DNA of 64,000 nt, taken from contig UBUL01000017.1 in the NCBI GenBank assembly GCA_900468625.1, positions 1 through 64,000 of the forward strand, given 5' to 3'. Positions 1 through 9,174 of this stretch are shown one piece after another. The first letter of the stretch is position 1, and the number at the start of each line of letters is the position of its first letter. This DNA is from Hyphomicrobiales bacterium. GTDB taxonomy: Bacteria > Pseudomonadota > Alphaproteobacteria > Rhizobiales > Rhizobiaceae. The translations under genes were made by a program, and so were the position numbers. The notes under the pieces were generated by a model that saw nothing but the letters and a program-made list of their open reading frames with translations, was not told the DNA's origin and did no database searches.

Positions 1-25
1 AAGTGACAGAGGGGGGTAACCAGAC

Positions 26-1417
26 TCACCGCTTGATCTCCCAGCTCGTGGTCCGCTCACCCGTCACCGCATCCTTGCCGTCCTTGAGCTGAATACCTCT
101 TGCCGTCAGCTCCTCGCGAAGCTTGTCGGCCTCCGCGAAGTTCTTCGCCTTCAGCAGTTCCAGCCGCTGACGCACCTTGGCATCGATCTCCGTGACCACG
201 GCTTCGTCCATTTCCGCCTTCTTCGGCAGCAGGCCGAGAAGATCGGCGCTGGCCGCGAAGACGGGCAGGAGGCTGGCATCGGCATTGGCGGCCTGTGCCA
301 GGGCATGCAGTGCCTGAATGGCGGCGACGGTGTTGAGATCGTCGGCGAGAGCGGCAAGGACCGGCTGATCCGGCGCGGCATCGCCAATATCCGCTGCCGG
401 CCATTTCGCGATCAGCCGCTCGGCTTCCTCGAGACGCTTGACGGAGAAATCGATCGGCTCGCGATAATGGGTCATCAGCATGGCAAGCCTGAGCACGTCG
501 CCCGGCCATGCCCGGCCGCCGAGCTTTTCCGTCTGCAGCAGTTCGTGGATGGTGACGAAATTGCCCTCCGATTTCGACATCTTGCGGCCTTCGACCTGCA
601 CGAAGCCGTTATGCATCCAGACGTTCGCCATCGCATGCGTACCGTGCGCACAGCGCGACTGGGCGATTTCGTTCTCGTGATGCGGGAAGATCAGGTCTAG
701 CCCGCCGCCATGAATATCGAAGACATCGCCGAGATAGCGGCCGCTCATGGCCGAGCACTCGATATGCCAGCCGGGACGGCCGCGCCCCCAAGGGCTTTCC
801 CAGCCTGGCTCGTTCTCGTCGGACAGCTTCCACAGCACGAAATCGCCGGGGCTTTTCTTGTGCTCGTCGACGGCGACGCGGGCGCCTGCCTGCTGCTCGT
901 CGAGATTGCGCTTCGAAAGCTGGCCGTAATCCGCCATCGACTTGGTGTCGAACAGCACTTCGCCGGCCGCCCGGTAGGCATGGCCCTTGGCGATCAGTGT
1001 CTCGATGATCGTAATCATCTGGGCGATATTGTCGGTCGCCCGCGGCTGCACCGTCGGTTCCAGGCAGCCGAGCGCTGTCGTATCCTCGCGATACTGCCGC
1101 TCGGTCTTTTCCGTCACCAGCCGGATCGCATCGTTCAGTGGCAAGCCGGGATGGTCGCGCAGCGCACGCGCGTTGATCTTGTCGTCGACATCGGTGATGT
1201 TGCGGACATAGGTGACATGGCTTTCGCCATAGACATGCCGCAGCAGCCGGAACAGCACATCGAAGACGATGGCCGGGCGGCCGTTGCCGATATGGGCAAA
1301 ATCATAGACCGTGGGGCCGCAGACATACATGCGGACGTTGTTGCGGTCGATCGGCTGGAAGTCGATCTTTTCGCGCGTCAGCGTGTTGTAGAACTTCAGT
1401 TGCGGCTCGGCGGCCAT
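26..1417 (-). CDS. cysS: Cysteinyl-tRNA synthetase
   Basis: Class I aminoacyl-tRNA synthetase that charges tRNA-Cys in the cytoplasm. The 463-residue product has the Zn-ligand Cys33 in CGPTVYD, the HIGH-type motif HIGN at about 42-45, HIECSAMS and [11 protein letters not shown] for the remaining zinc and active-site positions, and the KMSKS loop ([11 protein letters not shown]). The open frame extends 13 codons further upstream, but the internal ATG is preceded by GGGAGAG at good spacing and begins [12 protein letters not shown], as in the family. It is the last gene of a minus-strand run with purF and an SDR. The length is normal, so it looks intact. Confidence 0.97.
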   Translation of the reverse strand: MAAEPQLKFYNTLTREKIDFQPIDRNNVRMYVCGPTVYDFAHIGNGRPAIVFDVLFRLLRHVYGESHVTYVRNITDVDDKINARALRDHPGLPLNDAIRLVTEKTERQYREDTTALGCLEPTVQPRATDNIAQMITIIETLIAKGHAYRAAGEVLFDTKSMADYGQLSKRNLDEQQAGARVAVDEHKKSPGDFVLWKLSDENEPGWESPWGRGRPGWHIECSAMSGRYLGDVFDIHGGGLDLIFPHHENEIAQSRCAHGTHAMANVWMHNGFVQVEGRKMSKSEGNFVTIHELLQTEKLGGRAWPGDVLRLAMLMTHYREPIDFSVKRLEEAERLIAKWPAADIGDAAPDQPVLAALADDLNTVAAIQALHALAQAANADASLLPVFAASADLLGLLPKKAEMDEAVVTEIDAKVRQRLELLKAKNFAEADKLREELTARGIQLKDGKDAVTGERTTSWEIKR

Positions 1418-1638
1418 GTCACTCTCCCAAGGCATAAATCCGAAAAATACCGTCACCGGCAGGCCGGACGTTTGTCATCTTGGATTTTGGGAGACGAAAA
1501 CGGCCAGGCCAGCGAAACGCTAGCGAATAATCTTCCGGCAAATAATGCAGATAACCGTTTTCATGGGCGGCTTTATCGCGCGCCGGAAGAATTTGGTCAA
1601 GTAGGGATAAGGCTTCTCGCGTAAAGGCGCGGGGTATT

Positions 1639-2379
1639 TTATTCCGGCATCCGATAGTCGACGAGCCTGTTCTCGCGCACGACGAAAAGCCTGCCGGTCT
1701 CGATAACATCGGGGCCGACCAGAGGCAGGATCGCCTGGGCGACCTCTCGCGGATGCGGCAGCGTATCCGGATCTTCGCCGGGCATCGCCTGGGCGCGCAT
1801 CGCGGTGCGGGTAGCACCCGGATCGACGCTGGTGATGCGCAGCGGCGTGCTCTGCGTTTCCCCGGCCCAGGTGCGGGCCAGCGCCTCGACGGCGGCTTTG
1901 GAGGCGGAATAGGGACCCCAGAAGGGCCGGCAGCGATGAGCGGCAGCTGAAGAAAGAATAACGGCGCGGCCGGCATCGGCGCGCATCAGCAGCGGCTCGA
2001 CGGAACGGATCAGCCGCCAGGTCGCGGTGACGTTGATCGTCATAACCTTTTCGAAGACCTTGGCCTCGACATGGCCGATCGGCGAGATCACGCCGAGGAC
2101 ACCGGCATTGGCAACGAGAATATCGAGTTTGCCCCAGCGCTCGAAGATGGAGGCGCCAAGCGCGTCGATGGCATTCATGTCGGCGAGGTCGAAGGGAACG
2201 AGCGTCGCCGAACCGCCGACTGACTTGATGGCATCGTCCAGTTCCTCAAGCCCGCCGACCGTGCGGGCGCAGGCGATGACATGCGCGCCGGCCTTGGCCA
2301 GTTCCAGAGCCGTGAAATAGCCGATACCGCGCGATGCGCCGGTGACGAGGGCGATCTTGTCCTTGAGATTGACGCTCAT
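1639..2379 (-). CDS. SDR family NAD(P)-dependent oxidoreductase
   Basis: Classical short-chain dehydrogenase of 246 residues. The Rossmann motif TGASRGIG lies at the N-terminus, followed by NAG and the catalytic Ser (ILSSAAA) and YSASK tetrad. The substrate cannot be read from the sequence. The frame could start 17 codons earlier, but MSVNLKDKIALVTG is the natural SDR N-terminus. It sits about 80 bp downstream of purF on the same strand, so cotranscription with cvpA-purF is plausible. The 220 bp after it, up to cysS, show no convincing gene. Confidence 0.9.
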   Translation of the reverse strand: MSVNLKDKIALVTGASRGIGYFTALELAKAGAHVIACARTVGGLEELDDAIKSVGGSATLVPFDLADMNAIDALGASIFERWGKLDILVANAGVLGVISPIGHVEAKVFEKVMTINVTATWRLIRSVEPLLMRADAGRAVILSSAAAHRCRPFWGPYSASKAAVEALARTWAGETQSTPLRITSVDPGATRTAMRAQAMPGEDPDTLPHPREVAQAILPLVGPDVIETGRLFVVRENRLVDYRMPE

Positions 2380-2458
2380 GCTGCCTAGATCCGGATGTGT
2401 TGCAAGGGAGAGGGGCAGGACGCCCCACAACCCTTTCTGGGGTCAACCGCCTATAAGG

Positions 2459-3943
2459 TCAACCGTTGCTGGCGAGAACGGAAAGCTTGCGCACGTTGCT
2501 GGTGCTTTCCTTGTCGAGCAGGCGGGTCGGATAGTCGCCGGTGAAATAATGGTCGGTGAACTGCGGCTGCGCATTGTTGCGCGGCTCGCCGCCGACGGCG
2601 CGGTAGAGCCCGTCGATCGACAGGAATTCGAGCGAATCCGCACCGATGAAATCGCACATGGCCTTCAGGCTGCTGTACTGGTTGGCGAGCAGCTTGTCGG
2701 CATCCGGCGTGTCGATGCCGTAGAAATCCGGATGGAAGATCATCGGGCTGGCGACGCGGATATGCACCTCGCTGGCGCCGGCATCGCGGATCATCTGGAC
2801 GATCTTTACGGAAGTCGTGCCGCGCACGATGGAATCGTCCACCAGCACGACGCGCTTGCCCTCGATGATGGCGCGGTTGGCGGAGTGCTTCAGCTTCACG
2901 CCAAAGGCGCGGATCTGCTGCGTCGGCTCGATGAAGGTACGGCCGACATAATGGTTGCGGATGATGCCGAGCTCGAAGGGAATGCCGCTTGCCTGCGCAT
3001 AGCCTATGGCCGCCGGCGTACCGCCGTCCGGCACCGGCACGACCACGTCGGCCGCGACGGGTGCTTCCTTGGCAAGGTTGATGCCCATGTTCTTGCGGGC
3101 GACATAGACGTTGCGGCCGCCGACAACGGAATCAGGACGGGCGAAATAGACATATTCGAACAGGCAGAGACGCTCGGGGCTGGAAACCTCGGGCTTGCGG
3201 ACGTCGATGGTGATCGAGCCGTCCGGCTGGATTTCGCAGATGATGACCTCGCCGTTTTCGACGTCGCGGACATATTTCGCGCCGATGATGTCGAGAGCGC
3301 AGGTCTCGGAGCAGAAGATCGGCTTGCCGTCGAGTTCGCCCATGACCAGCGGCCGGATGCCGATCGGGTCGCGGGCGGCAATCAGTTTCGTGCGCGTCAT
3401 GGCGAGCATCGAATAACCGCCTTCCATCTGCCTTATGGCATCGATGAAGCGGTCGGAAGAGGAAGCCTGCTTGGAGCGGGCGATGAGATGCAGGACGACT
3501 TCGGTATCCGAATTCGACTGACAGATGGCACCGTCGGCGATCAGCTGCCGCCGCATGGTCAGACCGTTGGTGAAATTGCCGTTGTGAGCGATAGCGATGC
3601 CGCCGACTTCCAGTTCGGCGAATAGCGGCTGCACGTTGCGAAGCACGGCATCGCCCGTCGTCGAATAACGCACATGGCCCATGGATCGGTCGCCGGGCAG
3701 GCGGGCAAGCGTCGCGGGATCGGTGTAGTGATCGCCGACGAGACCCATCCGTCGCTCGGAATGGAAGCGCTGACCATCGAAAGAAACGATGCCGGCCGCT
3801 TCCTGGCCGCGATGCTGTAGGGCGTGCAGGCCAAGCGCCGTCAGCGCTGCCGCGTCCGGGTGTCCCAGAATGCCGAAGACGCCGCATTCTTCATGCAGCG
3901 TGTCGCCGTCGATATCGTCCTCGAAGGAAAGGGAATGATTCAT
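2459..3943 (-). CDS. purF: Amidophosphoribosyltransferase
   Basis: Catalyses the first committed step of purine synthesis, PRPP plus glutamine to phosphoribosylamine. The 494-residue protein has a short propeptide and then Cys20 (EECGVFG), the N-terminal nucleophile of the class II glutaminase domain. The PRPP-binding loop VVLVDDSIVRGTTS lies in the C-terminal phosphoribosyltransferase half. It follows cvpA on the minus strand, the usual cvpA-purF order. The two are separated by 164 bp that carry a hairpin. Length and domains are complete. Confidence 0.98.
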   Translation of the reverse strand: MNHSLSFEDDIDGDTLHEECGVFGILGHPDAAALTALGLHALQHRGQEAAGIVSFDGQRFHSERRMGLVGDHYTDPATLARLPGDRSMGHVRYSTTGDAVLRNVQPLFAELEVGGIAIAHNGNFTNGLTMRRQLIADGAICQSNSDTEVVLHLIARSKQASSSDRFIDAIRQMEGGYSMLAMTRTKLIAARDPIGIRPLVMGELDGKPIFCSETCALDIIGAKYVRDVENGEVIICEIQPDGSITIDVRKPEVSSPERLCLFEYVYFARPDSVVGGRNVYVARKNMGINLAKEAPVAADVVVPVPDGGTPAAIGYAQASGIPFELGIIRNHYVGRTFIEPTQQIRAFGVKLKHSANRAIIEGKRVVLVDDSIVRGTTSVKIVQMIRDAGASEVHIRVASPMIFHPDFYGIDTPDADKLLANQYSSLKAMCDFIGADSLEFLSIDGLYRAVGGEPRNNAQPQFTDHYFTGDYPTRLLDKESTSNVRKLSVLASNG

Positions 3944-4014
3944 GGCTGCGGGCCTTTGCTCTCAACGTGGGCGGATCGGGGCGGCGTCACGGGTGACCAT
4001 TAAAATAGCTGAAA

Positions 4015-4043
4015 ATCCGGCCGGAAAAAATATCGGGCCGGAT
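4015..4043 (-). terminator. Hairpin between cvpA and purF
   Basis: An 8-bp perfect stem (ATCCGGCC at 4015-4022 and GGCCGGAT at 4036-4043) with a 13-nt loop, followed on the minus strand by TTTTC. It would end or attenuate the cvpA transcript before purF. The T tract is short, so termination may be partial. Confidence 0.45.
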
Positions 4044-4107
4044 CTTTCAATATCACGCCGCTCAAATGGCGATTCTCAGGCAGCAGGTCAAGCCTGTAAA
4101 CGCACCG

Positions 4108-4731
4108 TCAATTGTTCGTCTGCGGCGCAGGCGCATCGTCCGACGGTGCCGTGTCGTTCGGCGCGGCGTTGTCGCCGCCGGTCTGCGGCTGGGTCTGCTG
4201 CTGTTGGTTCGGCGCGATCTTGTTGATGATCTCCGGCGGCAGCATGGCCTGGATGTTTTCAGGCAGTGCCGACTTCAGCTTCTCGACCATCGAATCCAGG
4301 AAAGGCTTGGACTTGGCGTTGTTGACCCAGGCCGGACGGGCGGCCGGAGCCACCAGCCAGTTCCAGAAGGCCACGACGACGACCATCAGCAGCAGGCCGC
4401 GCGCCGCGCCGAAGAGGAAGCCGAGCGTGCGGTCGAGCGCGCCGATGCGGCTGTCGATGATGAAATCGGCGATCCGGATCGTGATGAAGGAAATGATGAT
4501 GAGCGCCAGCAGGAAGATGACGGCGGCAGACGCGATCGTCGCGATCTTGGTATCGGCCTTGTATTGCAGGGCGTAGGGAACGAGCAGCGGATAAAGATAG
4601 TAGGCGGCGACTGCGGAGCCGCCCCAACTGACGATCGAAAGGATTTCGCGCGAGAAGCCGCGAACCATGGCCAGAACGGCGGAGAAGAGAAGAACACCGA
4701 TAACAATACCGTCGAAAATCGTAATGGGCAT
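4108..4731 (-). CDS. cvpA: CvpA family membrane protein
   Basis: A 207-residue inner-membrane protein of the colicin V production (CvpA) family. The N-terminal FDGIVIGVLLFSAVLAMVRG and three further hydrophobic segments make about four membrane helices. They are followed by a Gln/Pro/Ala-rich cytoplasmic tail (NQQQQTQPQTGG and similar). The family is linked to envelope homeostasis, but its biochemical role is not settled. It stands between radA and purF, the classic cvpA-purF neighbourhood. The start ATG has no close competitor. Confidence 0.93.
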   Translation of the reverse strand: MPITIFDGIVIGVLLFSAVLAMVRGFSREILSIVSWGGSAVAAYYLYPLLVPYALQYKADTKIATIASAAVIFLLALIIISFITIRIADFIIDSRIGALDRTLGFLFGAARGLLLMVVVVAFWNWLVAPAARPAWVNNAKSKPFLDSMVEKLKSALPENIQAMLPPEIINKIAPNQQQQTQPQTGGDNAAPNDTAPSDDAPAPQTNN

Positions 4732-4822
4732 CTATAATCCACTTCAAGACTTGCCGGACCTTATGGTCGGCATCGGCCTCAATCAGGAGCCTCTTCTTCG
4801 CCAAGAACGGCTGAAGTAAGGC

Positions 4823-6226
4823 TCAGTCTTCATCTTCCACGCGCTTGAGCGCGCCCTTCGATCCGGCAATGCGCGCCACCAGATCCGGCAGGCTATCGAT
4901 CTCGTTCCAGCGTCCGCCGTTGACCTTCGGCAGATCAGCGGAAGCGGCAGGCAGGACCGCGCCTGAAAAACCCAGCTTCTCGGCTTCCTTGAGGCGCTGA
5001 GCGGTGTGCGCAACCGGCCGGACGGCGCCCGACAGGCTGACTTCGCCGAAATAGACGCAATCGGCGGGCAGGGCAAGACCGGCCAAGGAGGAAACCAGTG
5101 CAGAAGCGACCGCAAGGTCCGCAGCCGGCTCGGAAATGCGATAGCCGCCGGCAATATTGAGGTAAACATCATGCTGGCCGAGACGCACGCCGCAATGTGC
5201 TTCCAGAACGGCGAGGATCATCGAAAGGCGCGCCGAATCCCAGCCGACGATGGCGCGGCGTGGCGTGCCCAGCGATGTCGGCGCGACCAGCGCCTGCACT
5301 TCGACCAGCACGGGACGCGTGCCCTCGATGCCGGCGAAGACGGCCGCACCCGGCGATTTTTCGTTGCGCTCTCCGAGGAAGAGTTCGGACGGGTTTGGCA
5401 CGTCGCGCAGACCGGCATCGGACATTTCGAAGACGCCGATTTCGTCGGTGGGGCCGAAGCGGTTCTTCACCGTACGCAGGATGCGGTAATGATGGCCGCG
5501 ATCGCCTTCGAAATAGAGGACGGCATCGACCATGTGCTCGACGACGCGCGGGCCGGCGATCTGGCCATCCTTGGTGACGTGGCCGACCAGCACCATGGCT
5601 GCTCCCGTCTGCTTGGCAAAGCGGATCATCGCCTGAACGCCGGTGCGCACCTGGGTGACGGTGCCGGGCGCGGATTCGGCAAGCTCGCTCCACAGGGTCT
5701 GGATGGAATCGATAATGACGAGATCAGGCCGCTTGCCCTCGGAAAGCGTCGCCAGAATGTCTTCGACATTGGTTTCCGCCGCCAGCAATACCTCGGTGTC
5801 GGCCGCCTTCAGGCGCTGAGCGCGCAGCCGAACCTGCGCCACTGCTTCTTCGCCGGAGACATAAACGATCTTGTGGCCACGCCGGGCAAGTGCCGCCGCC
5901 GCCTGCATCAGCAACGTCGACTTGCCGATGCCGGGATCGCCGCCAACCAAGACGGCCGAGCCGCGCACGAAGCCGCCGCCGGTCGCGCGGTCGAGCTCGG
6001 ATATGCCGGTATGGATGCGCGGTGCTTCCTCGATCTCGCCGGAAAGCGATGTGAGCGTTACGGGCTTGCCTTTGCGCGGCGTCTTTGCCGGACCGCCGCC
6101 GATCCCGCCCATAGGATCTTCCTCGACGATGGTATTCCATGCGCCGCAGCCGTCACACTTGCCGGCCCAGCGATTGTGGACCGTGCCGCAGTTCTGGCAG
6201 ATGAATTGTGTACGGGCCTTGGCCAT
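4823..6226 (-). CDS. radA: DNA repair protein RadA
   Basis: RecA-like ATPase that helps process branched recombination intermediates. The 467-residue protein has a zinc finger (Cys10, Cys13, Cys24, Cys27), Walker A GGDPGIGKS at 95-103, Walker B VIIDSI at about 171-176, the RadA signature KNRFG at 255-259, and a C-terminal Lon-protease-like domain (LVAPTSLGTPRRAIVGWD region). It lies upstream of cvpA on the minus strand with a gap of about 90 bp, so the two are probably cotranscribed. Confidence 0.97.
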   Translation of the reverse strand: MAKARTQFICQNCGTVHNRWAGKCDGCGAWNTIVEEDPMGGIGGGPAKTPRKGKPVTLTSLSGEIEEAPRIHTGISELDRATGGGFVRGSAVLVGGDPGIGKSTLLMQAAAALARRGHKIVYVSGEEAVAQVRLRAQRLKAADTEVLLAAETNVEDILATLSEGKRPDLVIIDSIQTLWSELAESAPGTVTQVRTGVQAMIRFAKQTGAAMVLVGHVTKDGQIAGPRVVEHMVDAVLYFEGDRGHHYRILRTVKNRFGPTDEIGVFEMSDAGLRDVPNPSELFLGERNEKSPGAAVFAGIEGTRPVLVEVQALVAPTSLGTPRRAIVGWDSARLSMILAVLEAHCGVRLGQHDVYLNIAGGYRISEPAADLAVASALVSSLAGLALPADCVYFGEVSLSGAVRPVAHTAQRLKEAEKLGFSGAVLPAASADLPKVNGGRWNEIDSLPDLVARIAGSKGALKRVEDED

Positions 6227-6378
6227 CGGATGCTGTTCTCAAGTTCAAATGCTTCGCTTTCGCAGCGAATCGCGATCGGCTGACAGATAATGTCTTTCCC
6301 TGCCTATCAAAACTAATGATTTCCGTATCAATGGCGATCGTGTCAGTTTTTATGCCGGGTTTTTATGGATGATGACGA

Positions 6379-7014
6379 ATGTTCGACTATACGCTTGCGC
6401 ACTGGATCGCGTTTCTGTCCGCCGCGACGCTTCTTAACCTGTCGCCGGGACCGGATATCGCCTTCATTCTCGGCCATACGATCAGAAGCGGCAGGCGTTC
6501 CGGTTTTGCGGCGCTGTTCGGGATCTGGAGCGGCGCGTGCCTGCATGTGCTGATGGCGGCCGCCGGTCTGTCGGCGATTCTGGCCGCTTCCGCACTCGCC
6601 TTCTCGACGGTCAAGTGGGTCGGAGCTGCCTATCTCATTTGGCTCGGCGTACAGGCGTTGCGCTCGAAGGGCGAGGGGGCATGGATCAAGGAGGCGGGCA
6701 GGACATTGTCTCTCAGCCGCATCTATCGCCAGGGCATCATGGTCTCGCTGCTCAACCCGAAGGTCGCGATCTTCTTCCTGGCTTTCCTGCCGCAATTCGT
6801 CGTCGAAGGTGCCGGTCCGGTCTGGGCGCAGCTCCTGCTGCATGGCAGCCTGATCATCGTTGTGGCCGCCTTCATCGAGCCGCCGCTCATCCTGCTTGGC
6901 GGCCGTCTGAGCGAAGCGCTTCGGCGCAATCGCAGTTTCGGCCTGTGGCTCGACCGCGGCCTCGGCGCGCTGTTCGTCGCCCTTGGCGTCCGGCTGGCGG
7001 TCAGCGCACGCTGA
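6379..7014 (+). CDS. LysE/RhtB family amino-acid exporter
   Basis: A 211-residue membrane protein with about six hydrophobic helices. It opens with the LysE-type segment LSPGPDIAFILGHTIRSGRR and a later FLNPK-like motif (LLNPKVAIFFLAFLPQF). Members export basic or neutral amino acids or homoserine lactones, and the substrate here is unknown. It is transcribed alone on the plus strand, divergent from radA and convergent with alr. The Shine-Dalgarno sequence before the ATG is weak. Confidence 0.88.
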   Translation: MFDYTLAHWIAFLSAATLLNLSPGPDIAFILGHTIRSGRRSGFAALFGIWSGACLHVLMAAAGLSAILAASALAFSTVKWVGAAYLIWLGVQALRSKGEGAWIKEAGRTLSLSRIYRQGIMVSLLNPKVAIFFLAFLPQFVVEGAGPVWAQLLLHGSLIIVVAAFIEPPLILLGGRLSEALRRNRSFGLWLDRGLGALFVALGVRLAVSAR

Positions 7015-7037
7015 AGCATTTGGAGGAACGGCGCTGT

Positions 7038-7055
7038 GGCTTCCTGCCGGAAGCC
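7038..7055. terminator. Convergent-gap hairpin, LysE gene / alr
   Basis: GGCTTCC (7038-7044) and GGAAGCC (7049-7055) form a 7-bp stem with a TGCC loop in the 46-bp gap between convergent genes. It has no strong T tract on either side. A bidirectional terminator is a reasonable inference. Confidence 0.4.
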
Positions 7056-7060
7056 GCGGG

Positions 7061-8224
7061 CTATTCCTCTGTCTCTTCAGAGATATACCGCCGCTCGTGC
7101 CTGAGCCCCATGCCCGTCAGCATCTCGTAGCCGATCGTGCCGGCTGCGCGCGCCGCATCGTCGACCGAGACATTGCTGCCGAAGAGCTCGATATAGTCGC
7201 CGGCCCGCGCCAGGTTTTCCGGCAGGTCGGTGACATCGAAAATGGTGAGATCCATGGTGATGCGACCGGCGACAGGCACCTTGTGGCCGGCAATGAAGCC
7301 GTGGCCGCCGGCAATACCGGTCTGGCGCAGCGGCACGCCGCCGCTCGACTGGCTGCGCATGTAGCCGTCGGCATAGCCGGCGGAGACGATCGCCAGCCGG
7401 CTGTCGCGGGTCAATTGCAGCGCACGGCCATATCCCACCGTCTCGCCTGATTTTACCGAGCGGGTCTGGATGATCCGTGCTTCCGCAGTTGCCACCGGCC
7501 GCATCGGATTGGCCATGCGGGGAACGGCCTCGCCGCCATAGGTGGCGATACCGGGGCGGGTAAGATCGAAATGATAGTCCGATCCGAGGAAGATGCCGGC
7601 CGAATTGGCAAGGCTCGCCTCGATGCCTTCGAAGGCAGCGCTGACCTTGCGGAAGGCCTCGAGCTGCTGCCTGTTCATCGCATTGGTTGGATCGTCGCCG
7701 CAGGCAAGGTGGCTCATCACGAGAACGGGCGCGAAGCTGGCCGGGCGGGAGACGTCATCGGCAAGCGCGATCGCATCATCCATGGGTAGGCCAAGCCTGT
7801 TGAAGCCCGTGTCGACCTGCAGCGCGCAGGGATAGTCGCCGTAATCGGACAGAACGGACATCCAGAAGGTCAGCTGTTCTTCCGAAGCGATGACCGGCAC
7901 GAGGTCGTTCTCGAAGAAGCGGCGCTCGAGGCCCGGCCAGATACCGCTCAGAACGAAGATGCGCGCCTCGGGCGCATAGAGGCGCAAGGTCGCGCCTTCG
8001 TCCGCGGTGGCGACGAAGAAATCGCGCGCACCGGCGCCATAAAGCGTTTCGCCGACATCCTCGATACCAAGTCCGTAGGCATCCGCCTTGACGACCGCAG
8101 ACGTACGGGCCTTACCCGAACGGCGGGCCATATCGCGCCAGTTTTCGACGAGCGCGCCGAGATCTACCGTCAGCCGCAGGCCGGCAGAAGCAAAAGCGTC
8201 ATCGTCATTGAAATCATCTGTCAT
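7061..8224 (-). CDS. alr: Alanine racemase
   Basis: PLP enzyme that makes D-alanine for peptidoglycan. The 387-residue protein has the PLP lysine at about residue 46 in AVVKADAYGLG and the C-terminal tyrosine region SAGYADGYMRS. The start chosen is the internal ATG before MTDDFNDDDAF, because the 16 upstream codons of the frame have no family match. alr next to dnaB is usual in rhizobia, but here about 2.9 kb of accessory genes separate them. Confidence 0.96.
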   Translation of the reverse strand: MTDDFNDDDAFASAGLRLTVDLGALVENWRDMARRSGKARTSAVVKADAYGLGIEDVGETLYGAGARDFFVATADEGATLRLYAPEARIFVLSGIWPGLERRFFENDLVPVIASEEQLTFWMSVLSDYGDYPCALQVDTGFNRLGLPMDDAIALADDVSRPASFAPVLVMSHLACGDDPTNAMNRQQLEAFRKVSAAFEGIEASLANSAGIFLGSDYHFDLTRPGIATYGGEAVPRMANPMRPVATAEARIIQTRSVKSGETVGYGRALQLTRDSRLAIVSAGYADGYMRSQSSGGVPLRQTGIAGGHGFIAGHKVPVAGRITMDLTIFDVTDLPENLARAGDYIELFGSNVSVDDAARAAGTIGYEMLTGMGLRHERRYISEETEE

Positions 8225-8344
8225 GGAATCGCCTGAACAAGGAAGTGGCCGGAGGTGATTTGCTCCGGCCAAGATAGAGGTCGTTGATAAAAAGAAAAAG
8301 TGCTGCGAGGCATGTATGCGGAACTAAGCAAAAATGCACCAGGC

Positions 8345-8845
8345 TCAGTCGTCACGCCACCTCACCGCCCAGGACTCGGTATCGCGGTCGGGGTGCTGGT
8401 TGTTGCTCTCCTTGATCGCCGCGGCCCAGTCGGCACCGTTGTTTTCGGTCGCACCTGTATTTTCTATGCCCGTGATCGTATCGAACCATGCCACCATGTT
8501 CTCGGTGCAGGTATTGGCAAGCGGCGGGAAGGCGTGCGGATCGTCAAGCGAACCGATCATCAAGTTGGTGCGACCGTTGTCGAGGTGGTGGAAGAACAAT
8601 GGCGTGCCGCAATTGGCGCAGAAGCCGCGCTCGACAAGCTCCGAGCTCTTCCAGACGCTCGGCTTGCCGCGTGTCCAGGTGAGTGCATCATCAGGCGCGG
8701 CGACGAGCGCGGCAAAGATGTTGCCCGAGGCTTTCTGGCACATGCGGCAATGGCAGAGATGCGAATTTTCCAGCATCGCGGTTGCATGGTACCGCACGGC
8801 ACCGCACTGGCAGCCGCCGCTTACCTCCATCTCGATACGATTCAA
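8345..8845 (-). CDS. GFA family protein (glutathione-dependent formaldehyde-activating fold)
   Basis: A 166-residue GFA/CENP-V fold protein with zinc-binding cysteines visible at Cys12 and Cys14 (GGCQCGAVRY), Cys31, Cys33 and Cys36 (CHCRMCQKASG), and Cys76 and Cys79 (FCANCGTP). The name comes from Gfa; most relatives have no proven substrate. The start is TTG at 8845. It sits 5 nt after a perfect GGAGGAG, while the first ATG (codon 6) is about 20 nt from it. It is the first gene of the accessory cassette between alr and dnaB. Confidence 0.88.
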   Translation of the reverse strand: MNRIEMEVSGGCQCGAVRYHATAMLENSHLCHCRMCQKASGNIFAALVAAPDDALTWTRGKPSVWKSSELVERGFCANCGTPLFFHHLDNGRTNLMIGSLDDPHAFPPLANTCTENMVAWFDTITGIENTGATENNGADWAAAIKESNNQHPDRDTESWAVRWRDD

Positions 8846-9174
8846 TTTTTCTCCTCCTTGAAAAGGCGGGTTTGGGCTTAATGCTTTTTAGGTTTTCATC
8901 TCTTGATCGTCCAGCAGAACGGCGGATGCGATCACGCCTTCTCAAACGCGTGCTCATGACTTCCGCTTCGGCCACGGGTTAAACGGTGGCCGAAGTTCAC
9001 GGAAACTGTTTGGTGGCTTTGCAGCAGTGAAGTTCCGGTGCGCTGGCAGAGTCCGCTGTTGGACGCTGCGCAATGTGGCCTTGACGACCGATATGGCGCG
9101 CCAAGCGTACTTCGGAGATTGCGTCCACGATGTTCGCTTCGTGTCCATGAGCGCCTCAAGTCGCTGGTAAGTGG
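8846..9174. other. Intergenic stretch without a recognisable gene
   Basis: These 329 bp lie between the GFA gene and the dihydrofolate-reductase-like gene. They hold the GFA Shine-Dalgarno sequence at the left edge and a perfect 10-bp inverted repeat at 8966-8995. Short minus-strand frames run through it, but none has a good start or a familiar protein. It could be decayed sequence. Confidence 0.5.
8966..8995. repeat. Perfect 10-bp inverted repeat
   Basis: CTTCGGCCAC at 8966-8975 and GTGGCCGAAG at 8986-8995, with a 10-nt spacer. It has no T tract on either strand, so it is not a clear terminator. It lies about 120 bp upstream of the GFA start codon. Confidence 0.6.

Noticed and set aside
1419..1638. 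Possible small minus-strand protein between the SDR gene and cysS
   Set aside because: An open frame exists, but has no good start or Shine-Dalgarno sequence and no familiar protein.
2342..3625. 427-codon plus-strand frame opposite purF
   Set aside because: Antisense shadow of PurF with no recognisable domain.
6230..6260. LexA box before radA (GTTC repeats)
   Set aside because: Two GTTC half sites are spaced by 4 nt, not the 7 nt of the alphaproteobacterial SOS box.
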